A DNA stretch of 64,000 bases from Thalassospira mesophila (GTDB lineage: Bacteria > Pseudomonadota > Alphaproteobacteria > Rhodospirillales > Thalassospiraceae), in the NCBI RefSeq assembly GCF_002115755.1, contig NZ_JFKA01000011.1, forward strand, positions 62,001-126,000, given 5' to 3'. A program made the translations under genes and the position numbers. Below, one piece after another: positions 8,000 through 17,282 of the stretch (position 1 is its first letter; the number at the start of each line of letters is the position of its first letter). The notes under the pieces were generated by a model. The model did no database searches. It was given only the letters and a program-made list of their open reading frames with translations, and was not told the DNA's origin.

Positions 8000-9229
8000 T
8001 CAGGCGTTAGATATGGTGACTTTGGTATCAAGTTTCGGGGTCATAATTTCCCACAAGGGCAGCGTTGCTGCCCCCAATGCTGCGGTTAACTGCCCGGTAT
8101 GACCGCGCATCAGGCGCGGCTGGGTGCGCACAGCACGGGTCGACACCGACCTTGGCAAGGGATTAATACGCGCGATTAACGCATCGACAATTTCATCGGG
8201 CAAAGCCCCGCCCAGAATAATGGTTTCAGGGTCCAGTATGTTTTCCAGTGTTGATAACATCGGTGCCAAATGCAAACTGGCCTCGCTTAGCCATTCATCC
8301 ATCACCGGGTCGTTATTGCGATGCAGGGTAAGCAAACCCTCAAAATCGGGCCGTTCGCGCCCGGCCTGGCTCATTTTTTCATAAAGCGCATACAGGGACG
8401 CATAGCGTTCCAGGCAACCGCGTTGCCCGCAGGTGCAGGGCCGCCCGCCCGGCGATGAAACCGCATGGCCAATTTCACCCGCATTGCCATACGCACCCCG
8501 ATAGGGCCGCCCTTCATGAACAATGCCAAGCCCCAGCCCCGCCCCGAAATAGACCAGCCCGAACGATGAAATGGATTGGGCGGCACCAAAAAACCGTTCG
8601 CCAACCGCGGCCGCCGACGCATCGTTTTCCAGCACCACGTCTTCGCCTGTTGCGCTGGACAACAAGGTCGCCGGGTTTTTGCCCTGCCAGCCCGGTAATG
8701 TTGTTGGCCCGACCGATGTCATGCCATCAATTTCAAACGGGCCGGGCATGACAAGGCCAATGCCCTGCAATCGCTCGGGCGCGATGCCGGTTTGCCCGCG
8801 CAATTTGGCCAGTTCTTGCAAAATAATCGGAATGATGTGGTCCGGGTCGGTATTTTCAACCTGTATCACCCGTTCCGCCCGCAAAGTGCCGACCATATCA
8901 AGGGCCACCAGCACCAGATGGTCGGCAGCAATTTCAATGCCGACAGTAAAGGCCCCGTCAGGATTTACTGCAAACTGGATTGGCGGTTGACCACGCCCGG
9001 ACCGAAGCCTGCCCTTTTCAATCAGCAGCCCATCGGCCACCAGTTCATCAACAATGTTGGTAACCGCCTGTGGGCTGAGATGGGCCAGTTTGGCAATTTG
9101 GGTTCGACCCATCATCCCGTGGCTGCGAATGGCATCAAGCACCACGCGCCGGTTATGGCTACGGCTGCGCCCCGGGTTATTGCCGATGGGCAGTTGGGTG
9201 TTGTCGGGCAATTTGCGGGTTTTGGGCAC
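8000..9229 (-). CDS. ROK family transcriptional regulator
   Basis: Protein of 409 residues with a GTG start at 9229 preceded by AAGGAGGACATCCATC. An N-terminal winged helix (about residues 25-72, MMGRTQIAKLAHLSPQAVTN) is followed by a ROK sugar-kinase-like domain with LENDASAAAVGE (about 200-211), NAGEIGH (249-255) and the zinc motif CTCGQRGC (265-272). This is the layout of NagC/Mlc/XylR repressors that bind sugars or amino sugars. It lies 13 bases upstream of the PIG-L gene in the same unit and is divergent from the sugar ABC operon starting at 9424, the likely target. The ligand is unknown. Confidence 0.92.
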   Translation of the reverse strand: MPKTRKLPDNTQLPIGNNPGRSRSHNRRVVLDAIRSHGMMGRTQIAKLAHLSPQAVTNIVDELVADGLLIEKGRLRSGRGQPPIQFAVNPDGAFTVGIEIAADHLVLVALDMVGTLRAERVIQVENTDPDHIIPIILQELAKLRGQTGIAPERLQGIGLVMPGPFEIDGMTSVGPTTLPGWQGKNPATLLSSATGEDVVLENDASAAAVGERFFGAAQSISSFGLVYFGAGLGLGIVHEGRPYRGAYGNAGEIGHAVSSPGGRPCTCGQRGCLERYASLYALYEKMSQAGRERPDFEGLLTLHRNNDPVMDEWLSEASLHLAPMLSTLENILDPETIILGGALPDEIVDALIARINPLPRSVSTRAVRTQPRLMRGHTGQLTAALGAATLPLWEIMTPKLDTKVTISNA

Positions 9230-9423
9230 GATGGATGTCCTCCTTGGGCTATCATTTGCGTCCCATTAAAATAAATCAAGTAAATTATCTTATTGACAGA
9301 AACCGTCGATCAAGCCGAAGCTATAGGGGATCAGGGTTACCCAAACCGGGGCTTAAGCGCGTCAAAAAAGCCAAAATCAATGTTGGGGAACCTTTCAGGG
9401 GCTTTACATAACTGGAGACGACA
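9230..9423. promoter_or_regulatory. Divergent promoter region between ROK regulator and sugar ABC operon
   Basis: This 194-bp gap is AT-rich at 9265-9295 and contains an imperfect dyad (TCAAGTAAATTATCTTATTGA, centred near 9286), a plausible ROK operator. A consensus TTGACA is at 9293-9298 facing the ABC operon; the nearest TATA-like sequence (9322-9327) is farther than the usual 17 bases, so the exact start is unclear. A GGAGACGACA ribosome site precedes the 9424 ATG. Confidence 0.45.
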
Positions 9424-10677
9424 ATGCGTAAATATCTTGCACTGACTGCGATTGCAGCCGGTCTTTGGGGGGCAGGTGTATCACAGGCCCATGCCGTCGA
9501 AATTGAATATTGGCAGTATCTGTTCGATAGCCGCGTCACCGCCATGAACGAACTGATTGACCGGTTCGAGGAACTTAATCCTGATATCACGGTCAAACAA
9601 ACAACCTTCCCCTATGCCGATTACCAGACCCGCCTGGTTGCCGCGAAGGCCGCTGGCAAAAGCCCGGAAGTGATGCAGCTGTTTTACGGCTGGCTCGACA
9701 AATTTGCATCGGGCAAACTGTTGCAGCCGCTTTCCGAAGACATGTTCCCCAGTGCTGAAATCGAGAAAGACTTTTTCCCGATTGTGACGGCAATGAAACG
9801 CGACGGTAAATATTACGGTCTGCCGACCGCCGTTCGCTCTCTGGCATTGTTTTATAACAAAAAACTGTTCAAGGAAGCGGGCCTCGACCCGGAAAACCCG
9901 CCGCAAAACCTTGATGAACTGCTCAAAGCCGCCAAGGCCACCGTCAAACAGGATGGCAGCGGCAATATCGTTTCAGCCGGTATTACCCTTGATATGGCCG
10001 GGCAGGATCAGCATTGGTGGCGCGAAGTTCTGGTCCGCCAGTTCGGCGGCGATCCCTATGCCGATGATTACACCAAAGTCACCTATGACGATGAAGCCGG
10101 CAAAAAGGCTCTCGAATTTTATACCGACCTGCAAACCAAAGAAAAAGTCGGCAAAGTCGGCTTTATGGATGAAGGCCAGGCTGCTTTCCGTGCCGGGCTT
10201 GCGGCCATGACCATCGATGGCACCTTCCGCCTGGGGTCGTTTTCGTCGATCAAGAATTTCGACTGGGGTGTGACCGAACTTCCCGCCAATGCCGACGGTT
10301 TGCGTTCTAACTATGCCAGCTATTTTGCCAATGGCATTGCCGCCGGTGTTGAAGGTGAAAAACTTGAAGCGGCCGAAAAATTCCTGAAATTTGTTTCGTC
10401 AAAAGAAGCAATGGATGTGTGGCTGAAAACCGTGGGTGAACTTCCGGCCCGCCGCGACGCCGCCATGACCGATGAAAACCTTAAAGATCCGATCTATGGT
10501 CCGTTCTTAAAGGGGCTTGATTACGCGCATACCACCATGTTTGTTGATGAATCAGCCCAGCGCCAGGTTTCTATCGACATGGTCAACCGCGTTTTGTTGC
10601 AGGACCAGGCCCCGGCTGACAGCCTGAAACAGGCGGCAGAAGCCGAACAAGCCATCATCGATCACAGCAAAAAATAA
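9424..10677 (+). CDS. Sugar ABC transporter substrate-binding protein (family 1)
   Basis: Protein of 417 residues with a signal peptide (MRKYLALTAIAAGLWGAGVSQAHA, cleaved before VEIEYW). The mature start IEYWQYLFDSRVTAMNELID and the following YPADYQTRL-like segment are typical of UgpB/MalE-type family 1 binding proteins for oligosaccharides and glycosides. First gene of a six-gene plus-strand operon with two MalF/MalG-type permeases, a lyase, a MalK-type ATPase and a PfkB kinase. It captures the substrate in the periplasm. Given the divergent PIG-L deacetylase and ROK regulator, an N-acetylated amino sugar derivative is a reasonable guess. Confidence 0.93.
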   Translation: MRKYLALTAIAAGLWGAGVSQAHAVEIEYWQYLFDSRVTAMNELIDRFEELNPDITVKQTTFPYADYQTRLVAAKAAGKSPEVMQLFYGWLDKFASGKLLQPLSEDMFPSAEIEKDFFPIVTAMKRDGKYYGLPTAVRSLALFYNKKLFKEAGLDPENPPQNLDELLKAAKATVKQDGSGNIVSAGITLDMAGQDQHWWREVLVRQFGGDPYADDYTKVTYDDEAGKKALEFYTDLQTKEKVGKVGFMDEGQAAFRAGLAAMTIDGTFRLGSFSSIKNFDWGVTELPANADGLRSNYASYFANGIAAGVEGEKLEAAEKFLKFVSSKEAMDVWLKTVGELPARRDAAMTDENLKDPIYGPFLKGLDYAHTTMFVDESAQRQVSIDMVNRVLLQDQAPADSLKQAAEAEQAIIDHSKK

Positions 10678-10694
10678 AAGATAGGGTCAACGCC

Positions 10695-11627
10695 ATGACC
10701 TCGGCCAATAACACACAGGTTGCGCCCCCCGCGGGGCGCAGCCGGAAACGCCTTCGCATGCAAACCAAACGGGTTTTGTGGGCGTGGGGCTTTCTGGCAC
10801 TGCCGATTATTTTCTATTCCTGGATCCGTTTCTATCCAACACTGGATGCCTTCTGGCTGTCCTTTACCGACTGGGATTTGTTAAGCGAACCCAACTTCAT
10901 CGGTCTGGACAATTACCGGCATCTGTTTAACGATCCGCAATTCTGGCAGGTCTTTAAAAATACCTTCACCTACCTGCTGGTCGGCACACCGCTTAGTCTG
11001 TTTTTTGCCTTCATCATTGCCTATTTTCTGGACCGGGTGCGCTATCTGCAGGGCTTTATTCGTGCCCTGTATTTCCTGCCGTTCCTGACCACGGCATCGG
11101 CAATGGCCTGGGTCTGGCGCTGGTTCTATCAACCTGTTCCCATCGGTATTATCAACGGTTTTCTGGCAAATTTCGGCATTGCCCAGCAACCTTTCATCCG
11201 ATCGGTTGACCAGGCATTGCCATCGGTTCTGGCAACCGCAATCTGGGCCGGGGTTGGTTTTCAGATTGTAATTTTCATGGCGGGCCTGCGCGCCATTCCG
11301 CAAACCTATTATGAAGCCGCGCGCATTGACGGACTGGGTGAAATCGCGATCTTGCGCAAAATCACCCTGCCCTTGCTAAAGCCGACCACCGTTTTTCTGG
11401 TGGTGTTTTCATCGATCGGTTTTTTGCGGATTTTTGACCAGGTTTACAACATCACCACCAACGATCCCGGTGGGCCGCTAAATTCGACCAAACCACTGGT
11501 TCTGATGATTTATCAAAGCGCGTTCTCGTCCTATCAAATGGGCTATGCCGCCGCACAGACAGTGGTTTTATTCACCATTTTGCTGGTTGTTTCGCTGATG
11601 CAGCTTTGGGTGATGAGGGAACGTTGA
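10695..11627 (+). CDS. Sugar ABC transporter permease (MalF/UgpA type)
   Basis: Inner-membrane protein of 310 residues with about six membrane segments, starting WGFLALPIIFYSWIRFYPTL and including VFKNTFTYLLVGTPLSLFFA. The cytoplasmic EAA loop reads YEAARIDGLGEIAILRKITLPLLKP, the contact site for the ATPase. It begins 17 bases after the binding-protein stop and ends one base before the next permease, so the two form the transport channel together. The N-terminal tail is basic and the start ATG at 10695 follows AGGGTCAACGCC. Confidence 0.95.
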   Translation: MTSANNTQVAPPAGRSRKRLRMQTKRVLWAWGFLALPIIFYSWIRFYPTLDAFWLSFTDWDLLSEPNFIGLDNYRHLFNDPQFWQVFKNTFTYLLVGTPLSLFFAFIIAYFLDRVRYLQGFIRALYFLPFLTTASAMAWVWRWFYQPVPIGIINGFLANFGIAQQPFIRSVDQALPSVLATAIWAGVGFQIVIFMAGLRAIPQTYYEAARIDGLGEIAILRKITLPLLKPTTVFLVVFSSIGFLRIFDQVYNITTNDPGGPLNSTKPLVLMIYQSAFSSYQMGYAAAQTVVLFTILLVVSLMQLWVMRER

Positions 11628-11628
11628 G

Positions 11629-12477
11629 ATGAGCACGATAATTTCCGAAGGCCTGATGCAGGCCAAAGCCCACCCCGGACGCATCATAATCTGGGCCGTT
11701 CTGTTGATCGGTGGCCTGATCATGATCACCCCGATCCTGTTCATGTTTGGCACATCGTTTAAGGATGCCAGCCAGGTTTACGACATGCGGCTGTTTCCCG
11801 AATATCCGACGCTGGATAACTATATTCAGGTGCTGTCGGACGGGCGTTTTCTGCGCTGGTTTGGCAATTCACTGGGCATTGCCACCACCGTTACCCTGTC
11901 GAACGTGTTTTTTGACAGTCTGGTGGGTTATACCCTGGCGAAATTTGACTTTCGCGGACGCTATCTGATTTTTCTGGCCATTTTGTCGACATTGATGATC
12001 CCGACCGAAATGCTGGTGATCCCGTGGTATTTGATGGCAAGCAAGCTGGGCTGGATTGATACCTATTGGGGGGTGATGTTCCCCGGCATGATGACGGCCT
12101 TTGGCACGTTTTTGATGAAACAGTTTTTTGAAACCGTGCCCAACGATTTTCTGGAAGCCGCCCGCATTGATGGCCTGAATGAATTTCAAATCTGGTGGAA
12201 AATCGCCCTGCCACTGGTCACCCCTGCCCTGTCAGCCCTTGCCATTTTCACGTTCCTTGGCAACTGGACAGCCTTTTTCTGGCCGCTGATTGTGACCACC
12301 AGTCAGGAATTTTATACCCTGCCTGTTGGCCTGACCAGTTTTGCCATCGAACAATCCATCCAGTGGGAAAAAATCATGACCGGTGCCGCCCTTGCCACCA
12401 TTCCCACCTTGATTGTGTTTCTGGTTCTGCAACGCTTTATCGTGCGCGGCATCATGCTGGCCGGGTTGAAAGGATAA
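11629..12477 (+). CDS. Sugar ABC transporter permease (MalG/UgpE type)
   Basis: Protein of 282 residues with six predicted membrane segments. It starts with a first helix around IIWAVLLIGGLIMITPILFM and the usual periplasmic TSFKDASQVYD sequence. The EAA loop is FLEAARIDGLNEFQIWWKIALPLVTP. It partners the preceding MalF-type permease; the start ATG at 11629 directly follows that gene's TGA with the TGAGGGAACGT ribosome site inside the upstream coding region. The matching ATPase gene is two genes downstream, after the lyase. Confidence 0.95.
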   Translation: MSTIISEGLMQAKAHPGRIIIWAVLLIGGLIMITPILFMFGTSFKDASQVYDMRLFPEYPTLDNYIQVLSDGRFLRWFGNSLGIATTVTLSNVFFDSLVGYTLAKFDFRGRYLIFLAILSTLMIPTEMLVIPWYLMASKLGWIDTYWGVMFPGMMTAFGTFLMKQFFETVPNDFLEAARIDGLNEFQIWWKIALPLVTPALSALAIFTFLGNWTAFFWPLIVTTSQEFYTLPVGLTSFAIEQSIQWEKIMTGAALATIPTLIVFLVLQRFIVRGIMLAGLKG

Positions 12478-12481
12478 TATC

Positions 12482-13993
12482 GTGGCAAAAACACCTTACA
12501 CCGATCACAGCACATTTCCCGATCCTGTCTATAAAGACACGGTTCTGGGCCCGTTATTTGATGGCGCACGTGACCATTTCGCCCATGATTTTCAACGCAT
12601 TGACCGTGCCCATCTGGTGATGCTGCGCGAACAGAAAATTCTAAGCGACGATCAGGCTGGCAAAATTGCCAAGGCCCTTTTGGCAATCGAACAGGAAATT
12701 GACCCGGCAACGCTGGTGTATACCGGCGAGGTCGAAGATTTTTTCTTTCTGATTGAAAAGGAATTAAAGGCCCGGCTGGGGGCCGATCTGGGCGGGCGCC
12801 TGCACACGGCGCGGTCACGTAACGATATCGACCATACCTTGTTTAAATTGCAGCTCCGCGCCAAAATTACCGGGTTGCTGGGCAAAATCCTGACATTGCT
12901 TGAAACCGCCATTAACAAGGCCGAGGCCGAAAAAGACACCCTGATTGTGGCCTATACCCACGGTCAGCCAGCCCAGCCCACCAGTTTCGGGCATTATCTT
13001 GGTGCCCTGATCGAGGTTCTGCTGCGCGATGCAAAACGCCTGCTTGATGCCTTGGCGACGGTGAACCTGTCGCCAATGGGGGCTGCTGCCATTACCACAT
13101 CGGGCTTTAACATTGACCGGCACCGGATGGCGGAATTGCTGGGTTTTAACGCCCCCTTGCGCAATTCATACAGCTGCATCGCCGCGATTGATTATGTCAG
13201 CGGCACCTATGGGGCGATGGAATTGCTGTTCCTGCATCTTGGCCGTCCGATACAGGATTTTCAGTTCTGGTCGAGTTTCGAGGTCGGGCAGCTTTATGTG
13301 CCCAATGCGCTGGTGCAAATTTCGTCGATCATGCCGCAAAAACGCAACCCGGTGCCGATTGAACATATGCGCCTGCTGGCCAGCCAGACCTTTGCCCGCG
13401 CGCGCGGCATGATCGAAATCATGCATAACACGCCCTTTACCGACATGAATGACAGCGAAGGCGAAACCCAGGCTTTTGGCTATCAGGCCTTTGCCACGGC
13501 GGGCCGTGTGATTGACCTTATGACCAGCTTTGTTTCCGCTATTACGATCAATGACGACAAGGTTTCGGAAAATATCCGCAAATCCTGCATTACCATTACC
13601 GAACTGGCCGATGATCTGGTGCGCAATGAAGAGTTATCGTTCCGCGAGGCCCATGAAATTGCCGCCCATGTTGCTAAAACCATTGTGGCGATGAACGGCG
13701 ATTTAACAATTGATGGCTATGCCCCGTTCAAACAGGCCTTTGCCCAAAGCACCGGCCGGGAAACGAAAATGGATGCCGAGCGCTTTGCCATTGTGGTTTC
13801 GGCCCGCCATTTTGTCGCCGTGCGCGATCGTTTTGGCGGCCCCGGCGACACAGCCATAACCGGGGCCCTCGCATGTTATCGCGATGACGTATCAAGCCTG
13901 CGCGCGGGCCTTTCGGCTTGTAGCGAGCGCGCAGCAAGTGCTGATAACCTGCTTCAATCAGAATTCAATGCCTTGCCGGGAGCCAGCGCATGA
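12482..13993 (+). CDS. Argininosuccinate lyase homologue in a sugar catabolic operon
   Basis: Protein of 503 residues with a GTG start at 12482 (AAAGGATAATATC upstream). It belongs to the fumarase/aspartase superfamily: TARSRND (about residues 109-115), YTHGQPAQPTSFGHYL (158-173, His as in true ASL) and the signature SSIMPQKRNP (281-290). True ArgH enzymes split argininosuccinate into arginine and fumarate; they usually have about 460 residues and YTHLQ. Here the Leu is Gly, the protein is longer, and the gene sits inside a sugar ABC/PfkB operon without arginine genes, overlapping the ATPase gene by four bases. It probably eliminates fumarate from a sugar-linked succinyl or malyl conjugate; this is inference. 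Confidence 0.85.
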   Translation: MAKTPYTDHSTFPDPVYKDTVLGPLFDGARDHFAHDFQRIDRAHLVMLREQKILSDDQAGKIAKALLAIEQEIDPATLVYTGEVEDFFFLIEKELKARLGADLGGRLHTARSRNDIDHTLFKLQLRAKITGLLGKILTLLETAINKAEAEKDTLIVAYTHGQPAQPTSFGHYLGALIEVLLRDAKRLLDALATVNLSPMGAAAITTSGFNIDRHRMAELLGFNAPLRNSYSCIAAIDYVSGTYGAMELLFLHLGRPIQDFQFWSSFEVGQLYVPNALVQISSIMPQKRNPVPIEHMRLLASQTFARARGMIEIMHNTPFTDMNDSEGETQAFGYQAFATAGRVIDLMTSFVSAITINDDKVSENIRKSCITITELADDLVRNEELSFREAHEIAAHVAKTIVAMNGDLTIDGYAPFKQAFAQSTGRETKMDAERFAIVVSARHFVAVRDRFGGPGDTAITGALACYRDDVSSLRAGLSACSERAASADNLLQSEFNALPGASA

Positions 13994-15069
13994 CCGAAAT
14001 TCAACTGGAAAAAATCACCAAAAAATATGGTGCCATTGAAACCATTCACGGCATCGACCTGACGGTTACCGATGGCGAGTTTGTTGTTCTTGTTGGCCCG
14101 TCGGGCTGTGGCAAATCAACCACATTACGCATGATTGCCGGGCTGGAGCCGATCACCGGTGGTGATTTGCGCATTGGCGGCGAAATTGTCAACGAACACG
14201 AACCCAAAGAACGCAACATCGCCATGGTGTTCCAGAACTATGCGATTTATCCGCATATGTCGGTGCGTCAGAATATCGGTTTTGGGCTTTATACCGCCAA
14301 AATGTCAAAGGCCGACAAAAACAAACGCATCGAAGAAACCGCCGAGATGCTGGGTCTGGTGGAATTGCTGGACCGTAAACCATCCGCTCTTTCGGGCGGG
14401 CAGCGCCAGCGTGTTGCTATTGGTCGCGCCATGGTCCGCAATCCGGTGGCGTTTTTGTTTGATGAACCGCTTTCCAACCTTGATGCCCAGTTACGGTCAC
14501 AAATGCGCATCGAAATAAAACGTCTGCATCAGCGCTTAAAAAGCACGATTGTCTATGTCACCCATGACCAGGTTGAAGCCATGACCATGGCGGATCGTAT
14601 CGTTGTCATGCGCGATGGGCATATTTTACAAAGTGGCTCGCCGACCGATCTTTACGAAAACCCGTCCGATATTTTCACCGCACGGTTTATTGGTAACCCG
14701 TCGATGAACATGATTACCGCGATTGCCACGCAAAACGGGCTGGTTGCCGAAAATGGCAATGCGGTTCTTTCCGTCGCGTCACCAGATGTTGCGATTAATA
14801 GCAAGGTTTCCGTCGGGGTTCGCTCCCACGCGCTAAGTGTCGGCGTGCCAAACGGGGCCGCGGGGTTAACTCTGACCGGGGAAATACTGGTTCTTGAACC
14901 GCTGGGCTCGGAAACGCTGGTTCATATTGATACAGCAGACGGTGTTGTTATTGCATCGGCCCCGGCCCTTCATCAGCTCACCGCCGGTCAAACCGTTTCG
15001 GCCTTTGCCAGTGTTGAAAACCTGTATTTCTTTGATAGTGACAGCCAGAAGGCTTTGATGCGCCCATGA
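13990..15069 (+). CDS. Sugar ABC transporter ATP-binding protein (MalK/UgpC type)
   Basis: ATPase of 359 residues. Walker A GPSGCGKST lies near residue 37, the ABC signature is [15 protein letters not shown], Walker B is VAFLFDEPLSNLDA, and the switch His is in YVTHDQVEAMT. The C-terminal third is a shortened TOBE/OB regulatory region beginning around FIGNPSMNMI. It energises the MalF/MalG permeases of the same operon. Its ATG shares ATGA with the lyase stop and its own stop shares ATGA with the kinase start, showing tight translational coupling. Confidence 0.95.
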   Translation: MTEIQLEKITKKYGAIETIHGIDLTVTDGEFVVLVGPSGCGKSTTLRMIAGLEPITGGDLRIGGEIVNEHEPKERNIAMVFQNYAIYPHMSVRQNIGFGLYTAKMSKADKNKRIEETAEMLGLVELLDRKPSALSGGQRQRVAIGRAMVRNPVAFLFDEPLSNLDAQLRSQMRIEIKRLHQRLKSTIVYVTHDQVEAMTMADRIVVMRDGHILQSGSPTDLYENPSDIFTARFIGNPSMNMITAIATQNGLVAENGNAVLSVASPDVAINSKVSVGVRSHALSVGVPNGAAGLTLTGEILVLEPLGSETLVHIDTADGVVIASAPALHQLTAGQTVSAFASVENLYFFDSDSQKALMRP

Positions 15070-16007
15070 GTACCAAAACTTCTGTCCGCAATGCCGATGC
15101 TGCCGGTGCTGGCGATGCCCGTGGCGTTCTTTGCATCGGCCGCACATATTGCGATTTGCTGTTTTCCGGTGTCGAAACCATGCCGGTTCTTGGACGCGAG
15201 GTTTTTTCAAAAAACCTTGCCATCGAACCGGGCGGCGGGGCCTTTATCACTGCAGCACATTTGCACCATTTCGGCCGCCCGGCGGCCCTGCTAAGCCGGG
15301 TTGGCACCGATCCGTTATCGATTGTGCTAAAATCTGCGCTTGATCAAAGCGGCATTGACCTGCAATTTCTTGAAATCACTGGCGATGCCGGCCCACAAGT
15401 GACCGTGGTAACCATTCAGGACAATGACCGGGCGTTTTTGTCGCGCCGGGCGGGTTCGGCCCACCCGGCAACTCTGCCTGCCGCCTGGCAATGGCAAAAT
15501 GCCCGCCATTTGCACATTGCCGAATACGCCACCTTGCATGAAATTCCCGATCTGGTTTTTCAGGCCCGAAGCCACGGCTTAAGCGTCTCGCTGGACCCCA
15601 GCTGGGATGAAACCCTTATTCACGGGGCGCACATTCTTGATAATGCCGCTGGCATCGATATGTTTATGCCCAATCTGGAAGAAGCCCGCGCCATTACTGG
15701 CCACGATGACCCGGTTGCGGCCCTGAATATACTGGCAAAACATTTCCCGGTGGTGGCGCTTAAAATTGGCAAGGAAGGGGCTTATCTGGCGATAGATGGC
15801 GATATTTTGCATCAAAGTGCGCCTGATGTGGTTGTGGTTGATACCACAGGGGCCGGGGATGCCTTTAATGCCGGTTTTATTGATAGCTGGCTAAATAAAC
15901 GCCCTGCCCTTGAATGCCTTAACTCCGGCATTCAGGCCGGTAGTCAAGCGGTTCAGATGGCTGGTGGTGCCGGCAAGCTCTCAACGTACCAACCCGCTGT
16001 CGCATAG
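15066..16007 (+). CDS. PfkB family carbohydrate kinase
   Basis: Protein of 313 residues of the ribokinase/PfkB family, phosphorylating a sugar or nucleoside-like substrate with ATP. Visible features are EPGGGAFITAAHLHHFGRPAALLSRVGTDP (substrate-binding GG region) and VVDTTGAGDAFNAGF near residue 260, holding the anion hole and catalytic Asp. The start overlaps the ATPase stop as ATGA and this is the last gene of the operon, followed by a terminator at 16072-16100. It would trap the sugar released by the PIG-L deacetylase and lyase. The exact sugar is not determinable. Confidence 0.93.
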   Translation: MSTKTSVRNADAAGAGDARGVLCIGRTYCDLLFSGVETMPVLGREVFSKNLAIEPGGGAFITAAHLHHFGRPAALLSRVGTDPLSIVLKSALDQSGIDLQFLEITGDAGPQVTVVTIQDNDRAFLSRRAGSAHPATLPAAWQWQNARHLHIAEYATLHEIPDLVFQARSHGLSVSLDPSWDETLIHGAHILDNAAGIDMFMPNLEEARAITGHDDPVAALNILAKHFPVVALKIGKEGAYLAIDGDILHQSAPDVVVVDTTGAGDAFNAGFIDSWLNKRPALECLNSGIQAGSQAVQMAGGAGKLSTYQPAVA

Positions 16008-16071
16008 GATTTTTCTGCCAGTTCTGGCCGTCTTTTTGTTATTTTCCCCGTGAGAGAATATGAACCCTTCG

Positions 16072-16100
16072 GCACTCCTGTTTTTACAGGGGTGCTTTTG
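16072..16100 (+). terminator. Rho-independent terminator of the sugar ABC operon
   Basis: Stem 16072-16081 with 16086-16095 (10 bp, one G-T pair), short loop, then TTTT. It lies 65 bases after the PfkB stop. Confidence 0.75.
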
Positions 16101-16171
16101 GCGTTTACCTGAATGCAGTGTTATCCATGCGAAAATGTCAGGGTATTTCGCCGGGTTAATCGACGATAACT

Positions 16172-16708
16172 TTAAAGCAATTTATACATAACGGTTGTTG
16201 CATCAAACCTGTCGCTAACCGGGTCTTTGGCATAGTCGGGGATTGTACCAACCGTTTGATAACCCAACGACCGATATAACGGTTCTGCATGGTCATTTGT
16301 GCGCGTATCAAGGGTGATCAGGCGACGTTGGCGTTGAGTGGCCTCTGCCTCCAGTGCAATCATAAGGGCGCGTGCTATGCCGTTGCGACGAAAGCGTGGA
16401 TGCACCAGGAGCTTTGCCACCTCGGCACGGTGGGGCTGATTGGGTGGGGTATCGCAATCAAGCTGGACCGATCCGGCAAGACATCCTTCAATTTCAGCAA
16501 TCAGGACCACCCGATGACCGGCAATAACGCGCGGAAGAACTTTTGAGTTCCAGAAATCGGCAGCGGATTGCAGTGCAAAGGGATGGACAAAGCTGATACT
16601 CGCCCCGTCTTGCACGCAGGCATGCAGCAAGTCCGAAAATTCCGCCATCCTTGCCTGCATCTGATCAGCCGTGCAGCTTGTAACCGGGCATGTGCTTATT
16701 TTCGTCAT
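16172..16708 (-). CDS. GNAT family N-acetyltransferase
   Basis: Protein of 178 residues from the ATG at 16706-16708, chosen because the upstream XRE gene ends only 7 bases before it; longer starts would overlap that gene widely. The acetyl-CoA binding loop is LLVHPRFRRNGIARALMIAL (R-x-x-G-x-A) and the C-terminal motif reads YRSLGYQTVGTIPDYA, typical of small acetyltransferases acting on amines. It forms a two-gene unit with the XRE-cupin regulator at 16716-17282. The acceptor is unknown; metabolite or antibiotic inactivation are common roles in the family. Confidence 0.9.
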   Translation of the reverse strand: MTKISTCPVTSCTADQMQARMAEFSDLLHACVQDGASISFVHPFALQSAADFWNSKVLPRVIAGHRVVLIAEIEGCLAGSVQLDCDTPPNQPHRAEVAKLLVHPRFRRNGIARALMIALEAEATQRQRRLITLDTRTNDHAEPLYRSLGYQTVGTIPDYAKDPVSDRFDATTVMYKLL

Positions 16709-16715
16709 GATTGTC

Positions 16716-17282
16716 TCACAGGATAAACAAATGGTAGCGGGCCAATGAATGTCGCGGCGTTTGAAAGCTGCTTGAGCCAGTAAGCTGATAGCGTAGGCAA
16801 TCACCCTGTGTAAGTTCATAGGGCGCGCCAGCGATGATCAGGGTTAGTTCTCCCTCTTGCATCACCAAATGATGCTCCAGCCCTGTTTTAGGCGGCTGGG
16901 CATATGTTATCGTGGTGTCGGGTGGAATGATGCATTCAAGAACTTCGCCGTCAAGCTGGCTTGTTGGCGGGGATAGTGATCGTCGGGTAAATCCTGTTTC
17001 GTTGTCTTTCCAGGTTTTCTGATCAGCCCGTCGTATGAGCGGTTCGAATGTTGCCTCAACCAGATGCATTAATCGTGACAGGGTGATTTGATGGGTTGCA
17101 CATAATTTGGCTAATAGTGCCGTTGTAGGACTAACCTCAGCCTTTTCAAGGCGGGAAAGTGTCGACTTGCTGATGCCGCTTTGGCTGGCAAGGTCATCAA
17201 GCGTCCAGCCTTGGGCCTGTCGCAGAGCCTTTAGTCGGGTCGCTATTTGCTGGTCAATCGTGGTTTGCGGGGCTTGTTTCAT
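16716..17282 (-). CDS. XRE family regulator with C-terminal cupin sensor domain
   Basis: Protein of 188 residues. The N-terminal HTH_3 (about residues 8-65) reads RLKALRQAQGWTLDDLASQS, then GISKSTLSRLEKAEVSPTTA. A C-terminal cupin follows with LEHHLVMQEGELTLIIAG and YELTQGDCLRYQLTG. This architecture is used by regulators such as PuuR-like proteins that sense small molecules. It probably controls the GNAT gene 7 bases downstream and itself. The start ATG at 17282 follows AATAAATCCCGTTT, a weak ribosome site. Confidence 0.92.
   Translation of the reverse strand: MKQAPQTTIDQQIATRLKALRQAQGWTLDDLASQSGISKSTLSRLEKAEVSPTTALLAKLCATHQITLSRLMHLVEATFEPLIRRADQKTWKDNETGFTRRSLSPPTSQLDGEVLECIIPPDTTITYAQPPKTGLEHHLVMQEGELTLIIAGAPYELTQGDCLRYQLTGSSSFQTPRHSLARYHLFIL

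Noticed and set aside
12482-13993. Genuine arginine-biosynthesis argH
   Set aside because: No arginine genes nearby, longer than ArgH, altered YTHGQ motif, and embedded in a sugar ABC/PfkB operon; kept as an ASL-type lyase of unknown substrate.
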